A DNA stretch of 64,000 bases. Source: Piezodorus guildinii. Its lineage: Eukaryota; Arthropoda; Insecta; Hemiptera; Pentatomidae. A program made the position numbers and the translations under genes. A model generated the notes under the pieces. That model did not search any database. It saw only the letters and a list, made by a program, of their open reading frames with translations, and was not told the DNA's origin. The stretch spans positions 16,058,880-16,122,879 of the forward strand of contig CM041295.1 of the NCBI GenBank assembly GCA_023052935.1. The letters are read 5' to 3'. The first letter of the stretch is position 1, and every line of letters begins with the position of its first letter. Of this stretch, positions 1-8,736 are shown piece by piece.

Positions 1-115
1 ATCAAAATAAAAACTATATGCTTTTAAAGTCCAATAAATTAAACATTGGTATAGCGTGTTTAATCAAAATCGTTAGATACGTTTTTGAGTAATCTTTAAA
101 TAAAGTAGTTTTTGT
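1..115 (+). repeat. Fragment of dispersed repeat family F
   Basis: The text around positions 40-100 (a short tract reading like GTTTAATCAAAATCGTTAGA followed by TTTTTGAG) matches the central module of the repeat family described at 24040-24830 and 34672-36400. Only this module is present. The rest of 115-435 is AT-rich with nothing recognisable. Confidence 0.4.
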
Positions 116-435
116 GAACGTTCCCTTGGATTTCTTTTTTTTTGTTGCAATATTATATTCTCATCTTTTAACAACTTTCTTAAAAGTTTGTTAATCTATT
201 TTCATCCATCCTGAATATGTGACCAAAAACTTCTTATTCTCAAAGACACAGGAGCAGTTCAATTTTTCCGATTGAGGGTTAGATTTGAGATCAAATGAGC
301 TCCATTATTAATAAAGTTTGGTCCTTAATCTTTTAAATAGATACTTTTAATTTTTTTTCTCGTTCATCTTACTTGTTGGAGTCACTCATCTTTTTATATT
401 ACTAAATATTTGAAATTATTTTTGAAATTATTTAT

Positions 436-475
436 GCATTATATATATATATATATGTATATATATATGTATATA

Positions 476-541
<66 letters not shown>
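436..541. repeat. TA/TATG microsatellite
   Basis: Uninterrupted alternating TA with a few TATATATG interruptions. Open reading frames across it are simple-sequence artefacts. Confidence 0.95.
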
Positions 542-547
<6 letters not shown>

Positions 548-660
548 GCGCACATTTTATCAAATACAACTTCAACTTTATGTGATTTTTTCAAGTTAAA
601 TGTTTTTGTTGGAATTAAAATATTAGGTCATCAAAATATTATAAAAATACGTATTTGAAA

Positions 661-762
<102 letters not shown>

Positions 763-1222
763 TTTATACATATATATAAAATGATACCGCGATTCTTGGT
801 TACCGCGAACTCCTTCTAAATCATTGGACGGATTTTGACACGGTTTTTTAATATCATTTAGGACATTCCATCCTGAAGGTTTATGAATAAAAATCATTGA
901 AATTCAGCTTATATTTTTGCGGTAATTGGATTGTTTTATTTATTACATTAAAATTGACAAATCCTAAAATTATTTCAAAAATCTTCAGTAACTCAGTTTT
1001 TCTGGTGGAAGCTACACTCACGAATGGAACAAAAATCTACAACTTTATGAGTAATCCTACTTATATTGGTAAGTTTTGTAAATGAGATTTAATCCAATTA
1101 AAATATAGAATTAAATGCAGCACTTTTTTCGTTGTGCATAAAAATAATTTTAATAGTAGCAGATTGCTATTACCAGAAAGGGATATAAATTAACGACAAA
1201 TGGAATAGCCCCCAGCTAGTTC

Positions 1223-1254
<32 letters not shown>

Positions 1255-1258
<4 letters not shown>

Positions 1259-2526
1259 CGCGATTATATATATATATTTTAGAGATGTCATCCTCTCCCT
1301 TCTTAGCTCTGCATACGGTACACCTGCTTGTCGAGGACGAGAAAGGAAGTTTCCCGGAGGTCGCAAATTTGATACCCCGTGATATGTATATTGATGACTT
1401 GGTCACCTCACTCCCTTCGGTACAGGAGGCTTTAGATATCAGTCGAAAGGCTCGTGATATGTTTCAGTGGGGTGGTTTTGAATTAACTAAGTGGGGTTCT
1501 AACCTAATTGAATTTCCTTCCTCAAAGTCCAACGTAGAGCCGCGAGAAATGCGTGAAAACCTTTCAGAGAAAAATTCGTCGTGCGTTTTGGGTTTGAAAC
1601 GGGTTCCAAAGAGCGATTTCTTACAATTCCAAATAGATAATGAACTTAAGGAAGGCACAAAGCGCAATATTTTGTCCACTGTCTCCCGGATTTGGGATTC
1701 GATGGGACTGCTAGATCCAGTTATGCTTTATGCGGTTTTTATGAAATGGCTTTGGAAAGAAGGGGTAGATTGGGATGAGCCACCGTTAGACTCAGTTGCT
1801 AAACCATGGCAACAGTTTCAGTCCGAATTTACTAGTTTCGGAGATGTGAGGATTCCACGGCATATAGGATTTTACCCTGAAGCAAAAATAACTTTAATAT
1901 GGTTTTCAGATGCTTCGATGGTGGGTTATGGATTGGTGGTATATGCTAAGGTCGAGCAAGTGGGTTATGAACCTAAGGTCAGTCTGATCAGTGGAAAGCT
2001 GAAAGTAGCTCCTACAAAATTATTGTCTATTCATAGACTAGAATTATGTGCCGCATTACTTCTAATCAACTTAGTGAACACGATTACCAAGACATTGACG
2101 CTTCTTCGACCTGTCGATCGTACGATATATTTTATCTACTCGGAAATAGTTCTTTGCTGGATCCGTGCTTCTTCAGACAGGTGGCAAACTTTCGTGGCCA
2201 ATAGGATAGTCAAAATCAAGGAAACAACACCCAATGGTTCGTGGTTTCCTGTCGATGGAAAGGAAAATCCTATCGATGGTGTTGTCTGTGTGAGCACAGT
2301 TCGGACTTCGTCCGGAAAATATAAACGGCCGGGCGTGAAACTATATCCCCTACCATCTCAGTAGGTCCCGGCTCAGTAGTCGTTGTATATATTGTAAATA
2401 CGTTTAGATTGTATTTTTGTTTGTTTAAAAAATAGTTCTAGTTAGGTTATAGTTTACAAAAAAAAAAAATGTTTTGAATACTTTATTTGATTTTGCTGAA
2501 GGTAGGAACCTTCAGGGGCGGGTGTG
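1255..2526 (+). mobile_element. Deleted upstream BEL/Pao copy sharing an LTR with the next copy
   Basis: The first 12 bases of the BEL LTR (TGTTCGCGATTA) lie at 1255-1266 inside a TA microsatellite. After about 15 bases of TA/T-rich sequence the text jumps straight into pol, matching 5775 onwards. From about 1282 to 2526 it matches 5775-7018 with only a few substitutions (I count three). It ends at the LTR that starts at 2527. I read it as the first monomer of a tandem BEL dimer that lost nearly all of its 5' LTR, gag and the start of pol in one deletion. Assembly duplication is the main alternative. Confidence 0.8.
1285..2364 (+). pseudogene. BEL/Pao pol fragment (RT palm and RNase H region)
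   Basis: A 359-codon open frame is identical, apart from two residues, to the C-terminal 359 residues of the full ORF at 3278-6856. It begins inside the reverse transcriptase at the MSSSPFLALHT block, carries the YIDD catalytic box, then the A17-peptidase/RNase H-like region, and ends with the same integrase-terminal tail (KRPGVKLYPLPSQ). It lacks Gag, protease and the RT fingers, so it cannot be an independent functional protein. The first methionine is simply the first ATG after the deletion junction. Confidence 0.85.
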
Positions 2527-3013
2527 TGTTCGCGATTACGCGAATTAAAAATAATAATATTTATTTTGATTTATTTTTAATTTTAATTTAAATAGGTCGC
2601 GCCGTAGCTACGGCACAGATGTTTTATTCGACCGTCTTTTGTTTTTTGCTATAGCGTCAGTGTGAATTGAAATTCTGTCCCGATTGCATGTTTTTGTAGT
2701 CCGTGACGATATTTGTGGTGATATTCGATTCCCGGTCACGATAGAGGGACTCAATTTTAAGAATTTAGGTTCTCCTAAGTTTTACAAGATAAATCTAGGA
2801 GCAGCTGGAGGAGACTGCCGAGCCTGAGCGGGCCCGTTCTAGAAGACACAAGATGGCGATTAGGTAAGCTGCTGTCTATCTTAAATTTATTTGTAAAACG
2901 ACTTGGAGATCCCTTATTCTGGGCAGAATCAAAATTTAAAGTTTTTTTTTATTATTATTTTTTTACCATACAGTCCACAACCAGAAAAATTTTAATGGGT
3001 ACAATTCGTACCA
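2527..3013 (+). repeat. BEL/Pao LTR (central, shared LTR)
   Basis: 487-bp direct repeat starting TGTTCGCG and ending CGTACCA (TG...CA ends), matched by 7019-7505 with two substitutions that I can see. It follows a short purine-rich tract (AGGGGCGGG) and precedes a putative primer-binding site. It acts as 3' LTR for the upstream deleted copy and as 5' LTR for the downstream copy. Confidence 0.9.
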
Positions 3014-3227
3014 TAATTTATTGGTCCTCCGGGCCGGATTTTTAGAAATTGGGATTGATCGTTAAATCCGTTTTATACAATTTCTATTCGTAATCTGGGC
3101 AAAAGGGTTGATTTTTTGAGCCCAAGAATCGATAGGAACCGTATCGATAAATCGATATCCGATCGATCTCTTTATCGATATTATATCGAATTAAAACATC
3201 TGTTTTTTTTTTCTTATTATTTGGTAG
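2864..3227 (+). other. Putative 5' leader intron of the BEL element
   Basis: A consensus splice donor (AG|GTAAGC) lies inside the LTR at 2863/2864. A pyrimidine-rich acceptor (T-tract followed by TTGGTAG) ends at 3227, just upstream of the gag-pol ATG at 3278. Splicing would remove the LTR 3' end and the putative primer-binding site. This is inference from splice-site consensus only. Confidence 0.35.
3022..3039 (+). other. Putative tRNA primer-binding site
   Basis: TGGTCCTCCGGGCCGGAT begins 8 bases after the LTR end. Its complement ends in CCA and resembles a tRNA acceptor/T-arm 3' end. The identity of the tRNA was not established. Confidence 0.5.
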
Positions 3228-3277
3228 GTTGCCTTAGTGATTAATTTTAGAAGTTAAATTAAAAATTATTTGCAAAC

Positions 3278-6200
3278 ATGTCCGAATCATCTTTAAGAGT
3301 ACTTATTGCAAAGAAAGAAAAATATTTTAAAAGGATTCAACGTCTATACGAACTTGCTTTAAAAGTCACTAGCCAAGATAAAAAATTACTTGATCAATTT
3401 CAAATTTTATATCAATCCTTAGACGAAACGGTGGTTGAGTTTGAGAAGACAGAATTTAGGATTAATGAAATTCAATGTGAGTTAGATAAAAATTTTACAC
3501 CGGAGTTCGACGGTGTATTGATAGATATGGTAGGATTGGTAAGGTTAGTCGCTGCGAGGGAATTGACTAAATCGACGGTAGGTCCTAGTGATTCGAGGGG
3601 CGGAAAAATGAATGCTGAGCCGGAAAGGAAAGTACAACTTCCAAGAATTGATATTCCTACCTTTAATGGGCGTGCAGATGAATGGCCAGTGTTTTATGAA
3701 TTGTTTAAAACATTAGTTCACGAAAACGAGGGCTTATCTGAGTTAGAAAAATTACAATATTTAGTTTCAAAATTGAACGGTCCAGCCGCTAGCATTTGTA
3801 AAACACTAAAACCAATAGCCAACAATTATAGAGTAATATGGAAGAGTCTTTTTGATCGTTATAATGATGATCGAAGCTTAGCCGATAGTTATATAGATCA
3901 AATTTTTGGATTTAAACCGCTCAAATCAGAAAGTCGAGAAGGTTTGACGATGGTTTTAGATAAATTTTGTGCTTCGATCGGAGCGCTGAAGCAATTAGAT
4001 TCTATTAATTCTCTTGAGGATTATATTTTTTTGTATATGGGTTTAAGGGTTCTTGATCCGGTTACACGAAGGGAATTTGAGGCCGCTCATAGAAATAAAA
4101 ATATTCCGGAATACTCTGATTTGGTTAATTTTTTAGAAAAACAAATTAAGACCATACCTCTATCAGAAACTGTCCAGTATACAAAGCGTAATATACGCAC
4201 TACTCATTCATTTGTTGCAGAATCTGTAACTCCAGACCACATTCCAGCATATTGCTGTGAGTTTTGTTCCGAGGGCTCGCATACAATTCAAAGTTGTGCA
4301 AAGTTCTCAAAATTGTCGCCTTGGAATCGCTATAGGCAGATTAAGAATAAGAGACTTTGTCCTAAATGTTTTTCTCAGAACCATAGGTCAAAAGAGTGTA
4401 GCATAATTAAAAGTTGTTCGCAATCCGATCTACCTCATCATACTCTCTTGCATTTCGAATTTCAACGCAACAATGCCGTTTTAAACGAGGTGATTTCCCC
4501 TAAAGACCGAACATCGGATTCGAGTACGAGTCTTTGTTCATTGTATAAAGATAAACATCTCCCTCCCTTACAAAATGCAATACTTCTAGCTACGGTAGTA
4601 GGAAACGTCCAAGATAGTTCGGGACAATTACAAAGGGTACGAATGTTGATAGATTCAGGAAGTCAGTCTCACTTCATCACTCGGAGCGCATGTCGCCGAT
4701 TGGGGCTCTCTATTGAAAAAATAAAATCCTCTATTTTGGGTCTTGGAGGCTTATCGAAATCGGTTGGGGGCAAAACAATGTTTGTATTGTCATCAATAAG
4801 AAATCCTGATGTAATGTATGACATTGATTCGTTCGTTGTTGACAAAATTGTTGATAGAATGCCATCAACCCCGATAGATAGGGCTCAAATGGATCATTTT
4901 AAAAATTTAGAGCTAGCAGATCCAAATTTTGACACTCCTGGTGCCATTGATGGAATTATTGGTTCGGAGCTTTGTCCATATTTTCTGGGAGGGCGACAAG
5001 TTCGGGGTTCCTCTGATCAACCGATAGCAATACAAAGTCCATTTGGATTTGTATTGATGGGGAAAGCGCCAATCATTCAGAGCGTCGAACCTAAGGTATC
5101 ACTCTGTTGTACTGTCGAAACACCGATAGAAAATTTATTAAAATCCTTTTGGGAAATAGAGGAAGTTCCTACTCCTCCAACACCAATCTTAAGTCCTCAA
5201 GATGCTAAGTGTGAGGAGATATTTTCCTCGACTCTAAGGAGGCTTGAATCTGGAAGGAATATTATGCGTTTACCTTTCCATAAAGAACCTTCTGGTTTAG
5301 GGACATCCCTTGCTGTTGCCAAAAGGTGCATCATAGCCTTAGAAAAACGCTTTAGTCGTTCACAAGAATTTAGGAAAACGTATAAGGATGGTATCCTAGA
5401 TTATTTAAATCAGGGTCATGCATCATTAGTTTCTAATGCAGATTTGAATCCTGAAGGATATTATATCCCACACCGAGGAATATTCAAACCTCAAAGTTTG
5501 ACCACTCCGTTGAGAATTGTTTTCAATGAGAGCTCAAAAACAACTTCCGGAAAATCATTGAATGACATTTTATTTGTCGGGCCGAAGTTGCAAATCGATA
5601 TTATGTCGTTATTCATAAATTTTAGAATTTTTGAAGTGGCTCTTAATGCAGATATCAAGCAGATGTATAGAAAGAGGTGGGTAACTCCTGAACATAGGAA
5701 ATTTCAGAGATTTCTATGGAGATTTTCTCCCGATGAGCCCTTTCAAGTTTATGAACTCAATTGTATAGTTTTCGAGATGTCATCCTCTCCCTTCTTAGCT
5801 CTGCATACGGTACACCTGCTTGTCGAGGACGAGAAAGGAAGTTTCCCGGAGGTCGCAAATTTGATACCCCGTGATATGTATATTGATGACTTGGTCACCT
5901 CACTCCCTTCGGTACAGGAGGCTTTAGATATCAGTCGAAAGGCTCGTGATATGTTTCAGTGGGGTGGTTTTGAATTAACTAAGTGGGGTTCTAACCTAAT
6001 TGAATTTCCTTCCTCAAAGTCCAACGTAGAGCCGCGAGAAATGCGTGAAAACCTTTCAGAGAAAAATTCGTCGTGCGTTTTGTGTTTGAAACGGGTTCCA
6101 AAGAGCGATTTCTTACAATTCCAAATAGATAATGAACTTAAGGAAGGCACAAAGCGCAATATTTTGTCCACTGTCTCCCGGATTTGGGATTCGATGGGAC

Positions 6201-6856
6201 TGCTAGATCCAGTTATGCTTTATGCGGTTTTTATGAAATGGCTTTGGAAAGAAGGGGTAGATTGGGATGAGCCACCGTTAGACTCAGTTGCTAAACCATG
6301 GCAACAGTTTCAGTCCGAATTTACTAGTTTCGGAGATGTGAGGATTCCACGGCATATAGGATTTTACCCTGAAGCAAAAATAACTTTAATATGGTTTTCA
6401 GATGCTTCGATGGTGGGTTATGGATTGGTGGTATATGCTAAGGTCGAGCAAGTGGGTTATGAACCTAAGGTCAGTCTGATCAGTGGAAAGCTGAAAGTAG
6501 CTCCTACAAAATTATTGTCTATTCATAGACTAGAATTATGTGCCGCATTACTTCTAATCAACTTAGTGAACACGATTACCAAGACATTGACGCTTCTTCG
6601 ACCTGTCGATCGTACGATATATTTTATCTACTCGGAAATAGTTCTTTGCTGGATCCGTGCTTCTTCAGACAGGTGGCAAACTTTCGTGGCCAATAGGATA
6701 GTCAAAATCAAGGAAACAACACCCAATGGTTCGTGGTTTCCTGTCGATGGAAAGGAAAATCCTATCGATGGTGTTGTCTGTGTGAGCATAGTTCGGACTT
6801 CGTCCGGAAAATATAAACGGCCGGGCGTGAAACTATATCCCCTACCATCTCAGTAG
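3278..6856 (+). CDS. BEL/Pao gag-protease-RT-RNase H polyprotein, integrase deleted
   Basis: 1192-codon ORF. Residues about 115-290 resemble the BEL Gag domain (DUF1759 type). Cysteine-rich knuckles follow at about 325-385 (CEFCSEGSH..., then CPKCFSQNH...). An aspartic protease has LIDSGSQSHF at about 456. Reverse transcriptase runs about 740-900, with NADIKQMYR and the YIDD box near 868. An A17/RNase H-like region has FSDAS and HRLELCAA. The third RNase H acidic position, usually W-T-D-S in this family, reads FIYS here, so Asp is replaced by Tyr. After the KENPID block, where integrase should follow, the frame jumps in-frame to the element's C-terminal tail. Integrase (roughly 500 residues) is absent. 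The element is therefore probably non-autonomous despite an intact ORF. The start is the first ATG after the leader. Confidence 0.9.
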   Translation: MSESSLRVLIAKKEKYFKRIQRLYELALKVTSQDKKLLDQFQILYQSLDETVVEFEKTEFRINEIQCELDKNFTPEFDGVLIDMVGLVRLVAARELTKSTVGPSDSRGGKMNAEPERKVQLPRIDIPTFNGRADEWPVFYELFKTLVHENEGLSELEKLQYLVSKLNGPAASICKTLKPIANNYRVIWKSLFDRYNDDRSLADSYIDQIFGFKPLKSESREGLTMVLDKFCASIGALKQLDSINSLEDYIFLYMGLRVLDPVTRREFEAAHRNKNIPEYSDLVNFLEKQIKTIPLSETVQYTKRNIRTTHSFVAESVTPDHIPAYCCEFCSEGSHTIQSCAKFSKLSPWNRYRQIKNKRLCPKCFSQNHRSKECSIIKSCSQSDLPHHTLLHFEFQRNNAVLNEVISPKDRTSDSSTSLCSLYKDKHLPPLQNAILLATVVGNVQDSSGQLQRVRMLIDSGSQSHFITRSACRRLGLSIEKIKSSILGLGGLSKSVGGKTMFVLSSIRNPDVMYDIDSFVVDKIVDRMPSTPIDRAQMDHFKNLELADPNFDTPGAIDGIIGSELCPYFLGGRQVRGSSDQPIAIQSPFGFVLMGKAPIIQSVEPKVSLCCTVETPIENLLKSFWEIEEVPTPPTPILSPQDAKCEEIFSSTLRRLESGRNIMRLPFHKEPSGLGTSLAVAKRCIIALEKRFSRSQEFRKTYKDGILDYLNQGHASLVSNADLNPEGYYIPHRGIFKPQSLTTPLRIVFNESSKTTSGKSLNDILFVGPKLQIDIMSLFINFRIFEVALNADIKQMYRKRWVTPEHRKFQRFLWRFSPDEPFQVYELNCIVFEMSSSPFLALHTVHLLVEDEKGSFPEVANLIPRDMYIDDLVTSLPSVQEALDISRKARDMFQWGGFELTKWGSNLIEFPSSKSNVEPREMRENLSEKNSSCVLCLKRVPKSDFLQFQIDNELKEGTKRNILSTVSRIWDSMGLLDPVMLYAVFMKWLWKEGVDWDEPPLDSVAKPWQQFQSEFTSFGDVRIPRHIGFYPEAKITLIWFSDASMVGYGLVVYAKVEQVGYEPKVSLISGKLKVAPTKLLSIHRLELCAALLLINLVNTITKTLTLLRPVDRTIYFIYSEIVLCWIRASSDRWQTFVANRIVKIKETTPNGSWFPVDGKENPIDGVVCVSIVRTSSGKYKRPGVKLYPLPSQ

Positions 6857-7005
6857 GTCCCGGCTCAGTAGTCGTTGTATATATTGTAAATACGTTTAGA
6901 TTGTATTTTTGTTTGTTTAAAAAATAGTTCTAGTTAGGTTATAGTTTACAAAAAAAAAAAATGTTTTGAATACTTTATTTGATTTTGCTGAAGGTAGGAA
7001 CCTCC

Positions 7006-7018
7006 AGGGGCGGGTGTG
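7006..7018 (+). other. Putative polypurine tract
   Basis: AGGGGCGGGTG immediately upstream of the 3' LTR. The equivalent tract precedes the central LTR at 2514-2526. It is short for a polypurine tract but in the right position. Confidence 0.45.
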
Positions 7019-7505
7019 TGTTCGCGATTACGCGAATTAAAAATAATAATATTTATTTTGATTTATTTTTAATTTTAATTTAAATAGGTCGCGCCGTAGA
7101 TACGGCACAGATGTTTTATTCGACCGTCTTTTGTTTTTTGCTATAGCGTCAGTGTGAATTGAAATTCTGTCCCGATTGCATGTTTTTGTAGTCCGTGACG
7201 ATATTTGTGGTGATATTCGATTCCCGGTCACGATAGAGGGACTCAATTTTAAGAATTTAGGTTCTCCTAAGTTTTACAAGATAAATCTAGGAGCAGCTGG
7301 AGGAGACTGCCGAGCCTGAGCGGGCCCGTTCTAGAAGACACAAGATGGCGATAAGGTAAGCTGCTGTCTATCTTAAATTTATTTGTAAAACGACTTGGAG
7401 ATCCCTTATTCTGGGCAGAATCAAAATTTAAAGTTTTTTTTTATTATTATTTTTTTACCATACAGTCCACAACCAGAAAAATTTTAATGGGTACAATTCG
7501 TACCA
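7019..7505 (+). repeat. BEL/Pao 3' LTR
   Basis: 487 bp, TGTTCGCG...CGTACCA, two substitutions from the LTR at 2527-3013 (in the CGCCGTAG(C/A)TACGG and GGCGAT(T/A)AGGTAAG segments). It is followed by TATAT. The same five bases precede the truncated first LTR at 1255, consistent with a 5-bp target duplication, although both lie in TA-rich sequence. Confidence 0.9.
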
Positions 7506-8241
7506 TATATATATTAGTATACTTTCTGTACTAGTTTAGGGTAGGTTGCATCAATCACAAGACAATACTCAGAATACACACCGGAACTTTTTTGTTTCAG
7601 TCTTTGATCGTTTCACTAGAAGGTGATGATGCACTGATCTCTGAAAAAAAAGTGCTTGTGTTCCTGGTTGACTGGTTTTATTAGGTTTGCAGCCAATCAA
7701 ATGCTTGATTCAGAGGCACTAGAAAAGTCCGATTGAGAAAAAGCGGGAGGTCGGTAAAAACCAGATGGGTTTGAGAGCGTTCGGAACAGAACTAATATTG
7801 ACCACAGCAGCCTCAATCATTGTCTACAGGCTTCCTCTATAAACTAAATAAACTTTATTTATGGATACGTTTTTTTCAGTGTAACTATTTGAGTCCTATT
7901 TTATTGTTATTGTTTTTTTAATTAAATAGCTTATATAAATATAAATAATATTCAAGAGGTTAAATTCTAAAAATAAAAATTATATTCTTAAGGGAATTGA
8001 TTACTGGGTGAATGTAATAAAATTCTCTCTCTCTCTCTCCCTTCAGTTGGTTATGAAATTATTTTATCTTGTAATTAACATCAATGCAGTAATATGGCAC
8101 TTAGAATTAATGAATATTTCTAAATGATATATAAATGCGACGTAATTGGTTAAAATCGAGTAGACAGTAATCAAATAATGGAATATAAAGACGTATAAGT
8201 AAACAAGTTTTTAATTATAACAATGATAAATTTTATTGTTA
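7506..8241. other. Unassigned AT-rich spacer
   Basis: No gene or recognisable element. A short (CT)n run sits near 8023-8041. The segment around 7540-7860 is less AT-rich, but I see no coding frame or terminal repeats in it. Confidence 0.6.
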
Positions 8242-8253
8242 CTATTATAAATT
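8242..8253. repeat. Target-site duplication of Jockey-A element (3' side)
   Basis: CTATTATAAATT, repeated exactly at 13037-13048 on the other side of the element. Its last bases merge with the T tract that is the element's poly(A) tail on the minus strand. Confidence 0.8.
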
Positions 8254-8736
8254 TTTTTTTTTTTTTTTTATTATTTTTATTGAGATATATTACAATTTGT
8301 TACAAAATGAACAATAATAATATTGATAAGAGACCACATTCATACTATATATACAGAAAATAATAATAATGGTCAAATTACATAAAATAGAACATAAATA
8401 AATTCATATATATACAATAAAATAATAATAATAAATAAAAAACAAAACAAATCGAAACAAAAACCTATTATTGAGATAAATAAAAAGTTGGCAAATAAAT
8501 AAACATCTTACACACAATCATAACTATATACAATGTATACAATTGCTAAAGGGACCCCAGCAAGCGCTTTTCCCTCCACTTGTGGAGGAAAAAGCGGAAC
8601 CCAAGAGATCCCAGCGCCTCTATCTCAGCCGCATCACTGGTCTGAGCCAGTGGAGGCTGAGTTAGGGCGCTGTAGCCACAAACATACCGTACATGAGTGG
8701 AGGATCTGACCATTGTCAGAACTCCAGTTTAAATGT

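Larger units (their letters stand above)
3014..7018 (+). mobile_element. Internal region of BEL/Pao LTR retrotransposon
   Basis: About 4.0 kb between two near-identical 487-bp LTRs, holding one long ORF and short untranslated flanks. A weak purine tract (AGGGGCGGGTG) directly precedes the 3' LTR. Complete BEL/Pao internal regions usually run well over 5 kb because they include integrase. This one is shortened by the missing integrase segment. Confidence 0.9.
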
